Assembly: GCA_021018995.1 (NCBI GenBank)
Contig: CM037587.1
Span: 58,316,104-58,380,103 of the forward strand
Source: Chloranthus sessilifolius
Taxonomy: Eukaryota; Streptophyta; Magnoliopsida; Chloranthales; Chloranthaceae
Direction: 5' to 3'
Length of the DNA: 64,000 bases
Below are positions 1 to 10,639 of the stretch, piece after piece; position 1 is the stretch's first letter; the number at the start of each line of letters is the position of its first letter. The notes beneath the pieces were generated by a model, which ran no database searches, was not told the origin of the DNA, and saw only the letters and a program-made list of their open reading frames with translations. Both the position numbers and the translations under genes were made by a program.

Positions 1-230
1 ACATGGTCTTGACATCACCGCAAAACCTGGGTTCCTTGACTCAGATCAGAATTCTCATGGTCGAGCATCAAGAAGATGGAAGAACAAATTGGACAACTAG
101 CGAACACCTTAGCCAAAAGAGAAGAGGAAGGTTGCCTATCAACGGTGGTTAATCCTAAGGGCCAATTTTTGATTGGTGAAGGATCCTCCAACCCTGAGGG
201 GGATCTTTCATTAAATTAATGATTAAGAAC
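1..230 (+). pseudogene. Gag C-terminal remnant of element A
   Basis: The first 230 bases align by eye with 32700-32925 of element B and with the Gag tail of D (21330-21410, - strand). They encode the motif 'NLGSLAQT...' followed by a 'KKMEEQIGQLANTLAKREE' helix and a 'PKGQFLI' stretch. It is the distal part of an Athila-type Gag, after the zinc knuckle. The frame is broken by indels, and homology to the Gag-protease region stops near 230, where the sequence switches to the cargo leader. The same switch occurs in B near 32900, so this junction was present in the common parent of A and B. Confidence 0.7.
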
Positions 231-1022
231 TGTGTACCGTTGTATGATATGTACTCTACAGTTGATAGGAATTGTTAGTGATCTTGTTGGAATCAGGTTT
301 AGTGCTTTAATGCCTACTTTTATACCGCTCCCTTATTTGATAATTTCAAGTGATTGAATGATAATGTAGTATTTGAATGCTTTTCATGATGTATGAATTT
401 AATACCTTTGAGAGTATGAGAATTTTTGAATGTTTTATAATGCTTGGGTGTCCTTGGAAGAGAGCTCAGAGAGAGTCCACCCACAAAATCAAGGTCAAAG
501 GCTGACTAGTGGGTGTGAGAATTATGACGGTTAAGCCATCACGGTTTCAAAATCTGGTTTGGTTTCCTCTCACAATCCATAAAGAAACACTTTGCTTTGT
601 CATGAGTTTCGAGATATAGTCGGGGGCTGCCTCGCGTAGTTTAAAGGAACATCTAATCTCGCGACCCATTCATTCCTAGCCAGCGAGCAGACATTTTCGA
701 AGCGCGCCGAGCCTCGCGATATTTAAATCCCACCCCGCACTGCTTTCCTTTACTGCTTTCTCTTTCCTCTCCTACCGGTGAAACCCTAGCTCCCACTCCT
801 CTCAACCTCTCTCCTCTAGCATCCTGTCTACAGTTCATTGTTCACTTTGAAATTCTAGATTTTTGTTCTTAAAGCTTCCTTCCTTCAATAGTTGCCCCCT
901 GCTGAGAGCTCTTGAGATCCACCGTGCGTCCAATTGAATAGAACCCTAACTTTTAGGGTTAGACTCAGCTCCTAATCTTTCCTTTCAAAATTTCAATTGC
1001 AAACTCACCAAGGAGAGTTGTG
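231..1022 (+). other. Cargo upstream region and 5' leader (A)
   Basis: This is noncoding sequence between the gag tail and the cargo ATG, conserved with 32910-33738 of B. The first half is AT-rich. From about 560 it carries CTCGCG-type motifs like those of the LTR, then a TATA-like box at 719-728. A pyrimidine-rich leader follows, with 'GTGAAACCCTAGCTC' and a second AACCCTAA-like word near 950. No frame of note is seen. Confidence 0.6.
565..728 (+). promoter_or_regulatory. Internal U3-like promoter of cargo (A)
   Basis: The stretch contains CCTCGCGTAGTTT, TCTCGCGACCC, CCAGCGAGC, GAAGCGCGCC and CCTCGCGAT, the same word family that is arrayed in the U3 of the LTR at 10640-11640. It is followed by a TATA-like ATATTTAAAT at 719-728 and a pyrimidine-rich leader. 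The ATG of the cargo lies about 295 bases downstream of the TATA-like box. Promoter activity is inferred from this arrangement and from its conservation in B (33283-33448). Confidence 0.5.
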
Positions 1023-4000
1023 ATGGCTCCTAAAAGCGCACCTGTGAAGAGAGCCAGGGACAAGGCCACTGTGGAGCCTGCCCCTAAGAAAGCCAAGTCC
1101 TCTACGGCACAACACAAAGGGAAGGAGGTGGTTCCTGAGGTGGCTGCATAAACACCTGATTATTCTACACCCTCTGAGCTCCTCATTTCCATTCCCTTAG
1201 AGCTTGAAGCCATTTTCGATATCTCTTTCTTTGAATCAGAGCCGTTGTCAGTACCTGCCATTGAGTTCTTGCGTAAGGCTGGTTTGTTCCCCTTGATGCA
1301 AATGATTCCTGCACTAGCCTATCCTAGATTAGTGCAACTCTTTTACCAACATGGGCAGCCAGGCTTCCTTGTGTTAGTTGATAATTTTGAGATGTTGCTT
1401 AACCCCAAGTTAATTGCTAAAGTCATGGGCATCCCGACCATTTTTGATCCCAACTGCAGATGTGGTGCCCCTGTGAGTGCCTCTCTCGATACCATTGCCC
1501 AAGCCATTACCAGAGGCTTGAAGGCCATAGGGGACTCCATCAGAAGAAGGGATTTGGATCCCAAGCTGTTGTTCATCAATCAAGTGCTAAGGAAGAATAT
1601 CTACTGCTCCGACCATCAGCAAGAAAGGAGGACACCAATTGCTGATGCTCTCTACTCTTTCTCTCTGGGCCATGGATTTAATGCTGCATGGTTGATTTTT
1701 GAAGCCATGAAAGACATGATGGTGAAGCTTGGGCTGCAAAAGAAGGTCCACACTCTCCCCTATGGAAGACTCATCACCAGACTACTTCTGAGGGGAGGGT
1801 ACAAGATACCAGTGGGGGAGTTATCTGCTGACCTCACTTCCACCACTTTTGCCAAAAGACAATGGGAGATCAGCAGAAGTCTAATGGATCCTTAGAAGAA
1901 GAAGAAGGTTGAAGCTCAGAATGTTTCCAAGCAGGGAGAGGGAGCTGCTATGGCAAAGGCCTCCCCTGCCCCCAAAAAGAAGGCTAAAACCCCTGCCCCA
2001 ATGAAGGTGGCGCGAGCTTCTGTCACCTCTGCTTCTGCAACAATCCCTCCATCCACCACACTTGCCTCTCCACTACCTTCTTCACTTATTCCATCTCTCC
2101 CTTTCCCTCTTTTATCTCCTTTTTCCATTCCACCTCCCACTATTATCCGTACTTTTTCCATTCCACCTCCCACCTCCCACTATCTCCTTTTACCTTCTTC
2201 ACCCACCATACTTCAATACACAGCCCCAGTCTCTCCCATATCATCTGATCCACACCCTGACAGCCCTCCCTTGATGACCTACCTTAAAAAGAAAACCTCT
2301 CACACTACCCCTGCCTCATCTTTACCCACTTCCACCTCCTCCCCCTTCCCATGCACACACCCTTATTGACCAACCCTTAGTCCCACCTCTCCATGACTGA
2401 CTTTAACCTAGCTACCATCACTTGTGGTATCAAGCCTTCATGACCACCTTGTTTGATACCTTGCCCACCCATGACATCCTTCTCCTGAGTCCCTCCCTTC
2501 ACCACATCATTCCCCACCCTTTCACCTTCTCCCCCTTCCACTTTCCATCATGCCCCCACTCCCTTTCCAACCTGCTCCTCCTATCCTCTACTCCACCTCA
2601 ACCAACCTCAGATACCCTTACTCATATCCTTTCCCTCATACATGACATCCAAACCCAACTATCCAACACCACACGGCACCCAAGCCCAAATGCAAACCGA
2701 CATAACCACCATACAATCCACCCTTCAAACATTGATAAACCCACCAATCCCAACACAACCTCCTACCACCCCATTGACCCAACCCCCCAATAGACCCCAC
2801 CCACATTGACTTACATCCACCCTTCCTCCTTCATGACACCATACCCACCACTCCTTCCTCTCTACCTATCCTACCCCTCTAATACCTCCCCTCTAATACT
2901 TACCTCCAACACAATTATACCAACACTTCTACCCAAACTAACCCCATTCCATTCCCATCCACCTTTCCCATTCAACCCCACCTATTTGCAACCCCACCCT
3001 TCCATTTCAACCCTTCACCATCCCTTCTTCCCTTACTCTAAACCATCCACATCCACGCCTTCCTTCATTTCACTTTCCACCCATACCTTCCATTCCCCCT
3101 CTTCTCCCACCCCCTCCTCAATTCACTGACCATTCAACCCAGACCACCCCAACCATTTCTACAACCCCACTTTTCTCCCCCAAGATCTATCACCATCTCC
3201 TCCTTCCACTCCATTTCTACCATTCTTGCCCAGACACTCCTACTACACCTCTCCCTACTTCACCCTCCTCCATGCCATGAGGGACAATCCCTATATCAAG
3301 AGGGATGTTCTCAATGGCATGGCCCAACTCCGCCAAGCCCTCGAATACCCCTTGCTGCAAAAACTTAGTGACTTGAAGCTTGCTCACCACGAGCAGCTAA
3401 GAGATATTTCCAAAGGGTGGGAGGCAATTTTGGAGACATCAAATGGGAACAAGGCTACAGCAACGTATTACAGAATGACTACTGAGATTAAAAAGGCCAA
3501 TGCAGAGAGGGTGAAAAAGCACAACAGGCTATTAGAGAAAAAATTGAACAATGCTCAGGAGATCAACCGACTCAGTAAGGAGCTTGCAGATACCAATCTC
3601 CTGTTGACTAACAAGAAAATTGAAATCTTGGAACAGAGAGTTGCCTTCCTACTATCCCAACCTATACAGGCCACCCCCATCGCCACCTCTCCCCCTGAGG
3701 CCCCATTTTATTCCACACAACGCCTACCCCAACCCCTACACAATCATTCAACTCCCACGGCCCCCGGTAGCTCCTCCTGTTCCTCCTCAAATGCCTACTG
3801 CAGTTCCTTCTGCAGTACCTACACAACCTGTTGTTCTTGCTCCAATCCCTACTGCAGTTCCTGCTCCTCCCTTAGTGCTCCCCCTATTCCCTCTCCTGCT
3901 CTCAAAAGAAAACGCACCCCTTCTAAGAAAAAGCCCACTTCTAAAAGAGCCACTACAGCCCAAAAAGGTAAAAGGTCGGCCCCTCCATCCCCACCTCCAA

Positions 4001-4728
4001 AGGTCACCAGAGTTTCTGCTCAGGATGATCCCCATGGGTGCCTACTTTCCAAAGAAGAACACAGACAGTCACGCCGCCTTGGATTGGACCCTACTGAGCT
4101 CTTTCCTTCTGACTCAGACTCTGATGCTGCACCACCTACGGATCCCAGTGCCCAACCTACTATTGCTGCTCCTTCATCCGGCCCTGCTGCACAATCCTAT
4201 CCTCAGTGAAGGAAAGTTGCTGCAAAGAGGACTACTCCCCCAAGTCGCCCTTTGAAAATTGGAAAAGAAACATCTGCCCAGTCTGAGGAGGCACCACCAC
4301 TAAGCCAACCCGTGAAAGGGAAGAGCCCTGCCATTCTCATGCCCATAGACAAAGCATCCAAATCTCCGTGGCTCCCCTAAAGCTTGCTAAAGGAAAAGTC
4401 CTCCGCCTGTGCAAGCAAAAGATAAATCCCGTTGTCCCTCCCGAGCAAAGACAAGCCCAATCACCTCTTATTCCCTCCGCCTCAAAGAAGGGCAAGCCTC
4501 CAAAGGTGAGGGCCCCAATGGAAAATCTCCCACCAAACTCCCTGAGCTAACCACTGCTAAATCTTCGGAGATCCCTCCTGAACCCAAGAAGAGAAAAATG
4601 AGGGTTTCCGAGCTCCAACCATACCCAAAACTCTCGAGCAAAGAAAGGCAGAGAGGGAATGAAAGAAGAAAGAAGAAGAGGCTCTCCTGCAAGAGCATGC
4701 AAAGAAGATGGGTTGGGACAAGTTTTGA
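1023..4728 (+). pseudogene. Env-position cargo frame, 'putative plant transposon protein'-like (A, degenerate)
   Basis: The frame starts at an ATG (MAPKSAPVKRAR) matching the start in B. In order it encodes a Lys/Ala/Pro-rich basic N-terminus, a folded core from about 1150 to 1890 with the hallmark YPRLVQLFYQ and the pattern VDNFEMLLNP...MGIP, a long Pro/Ser/Thr-rich linker (1950-3200), a charged coiled coil (3300-3650), a second Pro-rich stretch, an NLS-like KRKR block (about 3903), an acidic SDSDSD patch and a KGKSP-type tail ending MGWDKF. Breaks seen: TAA at 1149-1151, TAG at 1893-1895, TGA at 2367-2369, a frameshift just after that, TGA at 4207-4209 and further shifts near 3745 and 3870. 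I recall the core as the Pfam family named Transposase_32; no search was run. Function is unknown. The coiled coil and NLS-like block suggest a nuclear self-associating protein, by inference only. Confidence 0.7.
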
Positions 4729-5700
4729 GACAGATTCTAACTAGATTGTACCTAGGAATTTCTCTGTTTCTTTTGCAACTGTTTTCTTGTATTTTGTACA
4801 TTTCTAATTTTTCATAGACTTTTCCCCTGTCTTTACTATCTTGCTTTGCCTGTTGTGTTTTGTTCCCTGTTCTTTCCTTTTCTTTTAGCCTCATTAGTTC
4901 TGCTGCAAATTCACTTTGAACCAGTGAGGACACTGCTCCTCATAGGTTTGGGGGCGTGCCAGGCAGACCCTGCCAATAGAATAGCTAACATAAGTGCAGT
5001 AGACTCATCTGAGCAATATGGAAATGGACCTCTGTTCACTTAAGAATCATGAAATTAAGAAGTTTAAAATTTATGCAAACCTTGGACATTATAAACTTCT
5101 AATATTTCACATTTCCATGATAATATCACCAAGGAAACCTACTTGTATCAGCACTTAGTGGATCATTAGAGAGAGAAAAAGGAGGACATACTTGAAAGTT
5201 CAAAGGATGACCATAACCAGTGAGAATTGGGCCTACAAAATTTTTCTATTCTTTGAGGAGTAACTAAGGCATTTCTTTTAGTTCTAAGGACTGGCTGAGT
5301 CACTGTGCTCACTAGAAGTTAGGTAACTCCAAGTTGAAACAACTGACAGTACTCATGAGACCTAGGAAAGGATCAAGGCCTTCTCTTGGACAGTTTGAGC
5401 CTAAAAAGACCAATCCTATAGCAACTGCCCTTGTCCATACCCCCCTTTGAGCTTTAAATCCTAAATTTCTTCAAGATACACCTGAGTACTTGAACCTGAA
5501 CCTATGAACCTGATCCAACCTACCCTCACTCTGAGAATTCAGAAGGTAAAGGAGAAAGAGTTGAAGATGGACTAGCTATGGTCAACATTAGGTGAATGGA
5601 GAAGAAGGATCTCAAAAATCTAGAAGTATGGTAACTGAGAACATGGTGCCATTTCTGAAAAGTAAAAACAAAATAAAAAGAAGGGAACTCCAGTAAAAAG
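4729..5700 (+). other. Conserved 3' noncoding block, proximal part (A)
   Basis: This noncoding sequence is conserved with B (37569-38540) and, inverted, with C (42840-43760). It includes a second PPT-like tract at 4944-4958 and an A-rich tract at the right end, where fragment F interrupts it. It resumes at about 9513. No credible coding frame is seen. Confidence 0.65.
4944..4958 (+). other. Second PPT-like tract (A)
   Basis: AGGTTTGGGGGCGTG differs by one base from the true PPT/LTR boundary sequence AGGTTTGGGGGTGTG found just before the 3' LTRs. It lies downstream of the cargo, preceded by a small inverted repeat (GAGGA...TCCTC). It could act as an extra plus-strand primer or mark a fossil LTR boundary. 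Confidence 0.5.
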
Positions 5701-5984
5701 TGTTGAGAACTGAAAAATACCATTTTTCACCCCTTAACCTGAGTCTTGATAGACCTTTGAGAGAACTAAATAAGTGTTTTAAGTGCTTGTGTTTCAGCTA
5801 ACAATAAAGACAGGCTTAACCATAAAAGCAGCTTAAAAGTGCCAAAAAGATGACAATCCATGTCAATCCAAAGGAAGAAAGAGAAGAGACAACCTCACTA
5901 GCTGTTAAAAGGTCTGAACTGAGGAGGCAAAGACCTGGTCTCAACCCAGAAAAGAAGTATGGAGCAATTCGAATAGAAAAATGC

Positions 5985-6215
5985 ACTATAGAGAACTTTT
6001 CGCAAAGAACCTAAACTGTTTGCAAAGAACCTGAACTCTGCGAAAAGAACTAAAACTCCAGGCTTAGCTTTCGAAGAGCACCTGAACTCTTCGAAGAGAT
6101 GATTGACCTTTTCGAAAAGAAGAAAACTCAATTCGAACAGAACCAGAACATTGCGAAAAGAGCTTCAGGAGTTACAACACCTTGCGAAAAGTCCCCTAAG
6201 CTATGCGAAAAGGTA
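5985..6215 (+). repeat. TGCGAAAAG/TTCGAAGAG motif array in F U3
   Basis: About ten degenerate copies of (T)(G/T)CGAA(A/G)AG(A) occur within 230 bases, roughly 15-30 bases apart (for example TGCGAAAAGAAC, TTCGAAGAGCAC, TTCGAAAAGAAG, TGCGAAAAGTCC). They lie upstream of the TATA box in the position that CTCGCG-type arrays take in the related LTRs. This looks like a multicopy factor-binding array; function is inferred. Confidence 0.5.
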
Positions 6216-6568
6216 TTCTGGAGATTCCCAGCTTTTGCAAGGGCAATTTAGTAATCTGTTTCATGCGTCCCAATGCATTTAAAAACCTAGGGACATTCCA
6301 GAGGATTCTAAGCATGAAGCAAAGGCATATTCCACCCCACGTGAGCACCCAGAGATGATATAACTTGGCGGGAACTTCTAGAAACTCTAACAGACTTTCA
6401 AAATGCATAACAGAATTGATGCTTTTGTCACCTGATTGGCTGAACCAGATCAAGAAATTCTGATTGGCCAGAACAGATCTGGATCCTTATGCTCGACTAC
6501 CATTGGTCGATACAGATCTGAGCACTTCTGATTGGTTGATACACATCTGAGCTGGACTTAGGGAAAAC

Positions 6569-6576
6569 TATAAATA
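6569..6576 (+). promoter_or_regulatory. TATA box of F LTR
   Basis: TATAAATA lies downstream of the motif array and upstream of the presumed R region, where a plant LTR core promoter is expected. Confidence 0.55.
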
Positions 6577-7576
6577 GATGAACCATTTGCCCAATTTGGG
6601 CATCCAGATTTTGAGTTTCATTCCTATTCCCCCATTTCCAAATCAGATAGTTTGTCTGAAATCCCTGTAATAGCCTCACTTTTTACTTGCAATTGAGAGC
6701 TGTGAGATACTTCTGTAATTCAAAAGAGAGTTGTATTCAAGACTACAAATCTGAGAGTTGTTCAAGCTATGCTCTGTAATTGTAATGGTGAATTTGAAAA
6801 GGTTGCTGTAAACCATACATTCTCCATTGGACTCATGTTAAGGGTTCCCTCTGATCTCCTTATTGCATTAGACTCCTTTAGATTTATAGTTTTTCATGCA
6901 ATTTCCCTTGATTCATTAATCCTGTGAGAGTTAGTGTTTGTAACCTAATCTCTCACGGCATTTGTAGTGATGTTTCTTGTTCTAAATTAAGGATTTGGAT
7001 TAAAGACTATTGGATGGTTTGTGGCCATTAAAGTGGACAGACCATAGCCATAAGCTTAAATCTAATCCTTGAATTAGATTTATTTCTCTTACATCTGCGC
7101 TTGTAGCCAGATGAAGATTGGATCATCTCTCAGTTGAGCTGCAGTCATTCTCATTAGATTTCAAGGACCAAATCAAAGTTAGATATTACTTCTCCATTTT
7201 TATAAGTTTACCTCAAACGTTCCCCCAACCCGGATCTGGATCATTTAGTTTAACTTTTACTGTTATCATTTAGTTAATGTGACAAATTCAACCTCCCATC
7301 TTATGTGCTTTCTAGATAGGATAAAAGGCTAGATATGGTAGCTCAGATCTGGAGGTTTATCTTGCATTTTAGACAAATTCTCTGTGGACGATCTTTTACT
7401 CACTTACATTTAAAACTTGCTACAATTGGCCCTGATCTTGCAGGCTAATTCACTTCTATCTGTGCTGATATCTCTTTACTCTTTTTAATATTCTAGATTC
7501 ATTATAACTTTGCAGTTGCAAACCTGTTTTCAAAACACAAATAAATCAAGCACACTTTGAAGCAACAACAAGTTTT

Positions 7577-7594
7577 TGGCGCCGTTGTCGGGGA
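7577..7594 (+). other. Primer binding site, tRNA-Asp (F)
   Basis: TGGCGCCGTTGTCGGGGA is complementary to the 3' end of plant tRNA-Asp with one mismatch. It follows the LTR end after a nine-base spacer (ACAAGTTTT), the same spacer seen in B and D. A tRNA-Asp primer is typical of the Athila lineage. Confidence 0.85.
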
Positions 7595-7770
7595 ATTTGT
7601 TCTAAAATAGGTAGACCTAAGTTTTCACTTTTATTTTTATATCAGTACTAAACTATTCTATTGTTTATACCTGTGCAGTTATTCATATCCAATTTTTGAA
7701 GAAGGGAAACTACTTAAAAAGGAATTCTGAAGGTTTGCTTTGAATAATTAGATTTTTTGTTCTGAGTTGT

Positions 7771-8769
7771 ATGTTTGGTAGGAGGACTCTCAGCCCTGAG
7801 ATTGTCCCACTGAATTTAGAAGTTGAAAGGCTACTACGAACCAAACAAACAACACAGAATTCTGCTACTATGGGTGAAGAACCTCGACTTTTGAGGGATT
7901 ACTTTGCACCTGGTGCTTATAATTCTCCCTTTCGCATTCAATTTCCTACTGTTGAAGGAAATTATGAGATCAAATCATCGACCATCCAAATGCTTCCTTC
8001 CTTCCATGGGTTGAGTAAGGAAGATCCATACAAACATGTGGATGAATTCTTGGCTCTTTGCACCACATTCAACATAACTGGACTTGGTCCAGAAGCAACC
8101 AAGCTTAGGCTCTATCCTTTTTCATTAAAGGATAAAGCTAGAGCATGGTTATCTATGTTAGCACCAAATAGTATCACTTCTTGGAATGATTTGCAGTGTC
8201 AATTTTTAGCCAAATATTTCCCAATGTCTAAAACAAGCCAATTGAGACAAAGTATCATTTCTTTCTCACAAAACTCAACTAAAACTTTCCATGAAGCATG
8301 GGAACGATATAAGGAACTTTTAAAGCAATGTCCTCATCATCAAATTCCCAGAGGGCAGCTGGTTCAAAGCTTCTATCAAGGAATTGATCAAAAAGGCAAA
8401 AATAGGGTGGATGCCTCCTGTGGAGGCACTTACTTGCAAAAAATAGTTGAGGAGGTTTGGGACTTAATTGAAGTAATTGGTGAAAACTCAACTCAACAGG
8501 AATCTCTGTCAAGAGATATTGAAAATCCTGCTAGGTTGAACAATCAGCAACCCACCATAGGGAAGATTTATGAGGTGAATGAGTTGGAAATAAAGATAGA
8601 CAATTTAACCACAAAGTTTGATAGGTTGATGGACTCACTTAAAATTCCAAATGGTGCAAGAGTAGAGGAGGCATGTCTGATATGCCAGTCCCCTACTCAT
8701 TCAATTGACCAATGTCCTGCTGTACCACAGTTCCCTGATTTAATGGTGGAACAAGCTCATGCTGCTTAA
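7771..8769 (+). CDS. gag: Athila-type Gag (F), uninterrupted
   Basis: This 332-residue frame starts MFGRRTLSPEIVPLNLEVE, as do the Gag starts in B, C and D. The retrotransposon Gag core lies at about residues 70-215 (FHGLSKEDPYKHVDEFLALC, LRLYPFSLKDKARAWL, CPHHQIPRGQLVQSFYQGI). A CCHC zinc knuckle, CX2CX4HX4C, is at residues 302-315. Gag would form the virus-like particle in the cytoplasm and bind RNA through the knuckle. The frame ends 17 residues after the knuckle, where relatives continue with a Q/P-rich tail and protease, so it is probably truncated. It is the only Gag in the window with no internal stop. An internal ATG at residue 34 (MGEEP) matches a conserved alternative start. Confidence 0.8.
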   Translation: MFGRRTLSPEIVPLNLEVERLLRTKQTTQNSATMGEEPRLLRDYFAPGAYNSPFRIQFPTVEGNYEIKSSTIQMLPSFHGLSKEDPYKHVDEFLALCTTFNITGLGPEATKLRLYPFSLKDKARAWLSMLAPNSITSWNDLQCQFLAKYFPMSKTSQLRQSIISFSQNSTKTFHEAWERYKELLKQCPHHQIPRGQLVQSFYQGIDQKGKNRVDASCGGTYLQKIVEEVWDLIEVIGENSTQQESLSRDIENPARLNNQQPTIGKIYEVNELEIKIDNLTTKFDRLMDSLKIPNGARVEEACLICQSPTHSIDQCPAVPQFPDLMVEQAHAA

Positions 8770-8776
8770 TCATTTG

Positions 8777-9512
8777 TTTTTTTTTTTTTTTTTTTTTTTT
8801 TCAAATTAGCATTGACTGGAATGCCACATTTCCTCTGTTGTTACATCATTGCCTTCAACTTGTACTCTTCTTTTGTTATCAAATTGTTACTCAATTCTCC
8901 TTTCTTCAGCTTCCTTCCCTTTATCTTCTGACTTCTCGGAGTGAGGGTTAGGCTAAATGAAGTTGATGAGGTTATTAGATGAGGTTTCAAAGGAATCTTA
9001 GATTTGTAAAGCTCAAATGGTGTGTATCAAGGGCAGTTTCAAAAGGTGGGGCTTTGTAAGGTTCAAACTGTTCAAAAGGAGGCCTTACATCATGTCTTTA
9101 ATATCACGAGTGCTATCAAATTATTTCAATTTGGATATGTGTAACTTTTAGTGCAAGTAAGCAGGTTCAATCAGTCCCAAAAGCAGAAAAAATTGCCAAT
9201 TCATACCTCCAAAGAATACATTTCAGGCCCAAACCTCACTGGGTGTGGTTTTTTTTATCAAATTCCTGAGGTGTATCATCACTGTTTTCCTTCTTTTTAG
9301 GTTTACTAAAAGATCAATTTTCTTTTGAAAATTTCCTGACATTCACTTCATGAAAGTATTAGAATTACACTAGAAATTAATTTCAAAAAGTTTTTAACTT
9401 CTTCAAATTTTTCTTTTTTTTTTTCAAAACAGCAGGTGTGAAATTACATTATTTTCAAAAATTCCACTGATCATAAGCTGTACTGATGTTAACTCAATTA
9501 TTGATTATTGAC
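8777..9512 (-). other. Inverted Athila-type 3' noncoding fragment with poly-T head
   Basis: A run of 35 T (8777-8811) leads into sequence matching, in the same orientation, D's 3' block at about 17990-18640, which is - strand. Its complement matches the + strand 3' blocks of A and B. It therefore lies opposite to A and F. Landmarks include 'GGAATGCCAC', 'CTCGGAGTGAGGGTTAGGCT' and 'AGGCCCAAACCTCACTGGGT'. The T tract corresponds to the A-rich tract of the 3' block. It is nearly palindromic with A's left portion (about 5070-5700) across F. Confidence 0.6.
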
Positions 9513-10426
9513 ATTTCAGTAAAAAAGAAACAAAAATAATAATGAAGAGGAATAAGGGAGAAGTCAAGAGGAACTTTCATTGGAAAATCAAAATCAAGAA
9601 GAGAAACTTATCACTTCAAATCAGAAAATCTCAAAGAAGATGAAGGGAGCTGAATTATGGAAGGTGAAGTCATGAACCACCTCTGTGACCTACTGATTTC
9701 TCAAATTGGAACCCCTTTTCAACCTTCCACTCTTTTTAACCCTATCTCATAAGCCACATTACAGCCCAGTTAAAAGCCCTTGTGATCCAAAGTTGAGTGA
9801 GCTGTCACATGAAGATAAGGAATTATCCAATCTATGATGAGGAACTGCCAATGATGTCAGCACTTAAGAACTCTGCCTATGCTCATGCTTACAAACCCAT
9901 TTGGGGGATGTAACTGCTCTTGAGCCTGTGAGAAAATGAACCCCTCAACAAACCTTTATGAGAGTATGCCCTGCAAAGTTTTCTTTTGGGTCTGAACTTG
10001 AATGCATTATGTATGACCTTAACCTAATTTTTTGACATAAGGATAAGCTCAGTGCTGACACACACTTGTGCAGTTTTCTGTGATTGCAAACTATTTGGAA
10101 AGGTTGTGCAATCATGAGAGTTTATGCCGTTTAAGTTACTGTGCAACCAATGAATTAAATTTCTTTTATGTGTACTGATTCAAGAGTAGACTAAATCTGA
10201 TTCCTTAACTGCTCATTGGATGATATTGCACTTTTGTTAACTGTTTCATTTGAGAAGTTTGTGGGTGGCTTCACTGAAAACTCTCAGGAGACTTCACTCC
10301 TCCACTATGGATCATCTAGGGGTTTAAAAGGCTTGGTACATATGCTAAATGTATCCGTGCTCCCTACGAAAGTGGCATTTAATTTTTAGAGTAGATTTAA
10401 TGTAGCTTTGCTAAGGGACTAGCAAA
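9513..10426 (+). other. Conserved 3' noncoding block, distal part (A)
   Basis: This is the resumption of the A 3' block after F. It contains the strongly conserved stretch before the PPT (about 10285-10426) with AGGAGACTTCACTCCTCC, ACCTAGGGGTTTAAAAGGC-like and CGTGCTCCCTACGAAAGTGG segments, shared with G, B and C. No coding frame is supported. Confidence 0.65.
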
Positions 10427-10443
10427 GATTAGGTTTGGGGGTG
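10427..10443 (+). other. Polypurine tract (A)
   Basis: GATTAGGTTTGGGGGTG sits immediately upstream of the TGTTAAGACC start of the 3' LTR and would prime plus-strand DNA synthesis. Confidence 0.8.
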
Positions 10444-10639
10444 TGTTAAGACCTGAAAAGTACCACTTTTCACCCCTTAACTTAACCTTTGATTAGACCC
10501 TTAGCCACCTAATAAGTTCTTGTTAAGTGTTTTGTGTAGGTAATAATCAGCAGTGAAATAAGGCCAGGAATCCTGTTAAGGAGCCTGCTTTGGCACCAGA
10601 TATCCCTCAGAAGAATGAACTCTAAATCCAGACCTGAAA

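Larger units (their letters stand above)
5701..7567 (+). repeat. 5' LTR of F
   Basis: It begins TGTTGAGAACTGAAAAATACC and ends ...GAAGCAACA, nine bases before the PBS. The start is a diverged version of the TGTTAAGACCTGAAAAG start of the A/B LTRs. At about 1.87 kb it is shorter, with a single copy of the 'CTGTGACCATT.AAGTGGACAG' unit that is duplicated in A, B and G. It has TATAAATA at 6569-6576. Confidence 0.8.
5701..9512 (+). mobile_element. Fragment F: Athila-like LTR, PBS and gag with an inverted 3' piece
   Basis: A 1.87-kb LTR is followed by a tRNA-Asp PBS and an uninterrupted gag. The element stops right after the Gag zinc knuckle, and a poly-T tract leads into an inverted (-) copy of an Athila-type 3' noncoding block. 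The host sequence (A's 3' block) breaks off at an A-rich tract near 5691-5700 and resumes at a similar A-rich tract near 9513. A target-site duplication cannot be separated from that low-complexity sequence. F has no pol and no second LTR here. Confidence 0.65.

Noticed and set aside
3787-4035. Gly/Arg-rich - strand frames opposite the cargo linker (also 36454-36866)
   Set aside because: They mirror the Pro-rich and Ser-rich + strand coding sequence and have no independent signals.
5696-5700. AAAAG as target-site duplication of F
   Set aside because: The right-hand AAAAG lies in an A-rich tract that is also present in uninterrupted copies, so the match is not informative.
7577-7594. A tRNA-Asp gene at the GGCGCCGTTGCCGGGGA sites
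   Set aside because: Only the 18-base 3'-end complement is present, next to LTR ends; there is no cloverleaf.
8777-8811. Poly-T run as the tail of an inverted LINE or SINE
   Set aside because: Flanking sequence is the inverted Athila 3' block, whose A-rich tract explains the run; no LINE-type frame or SINE promoter boxes are seen.
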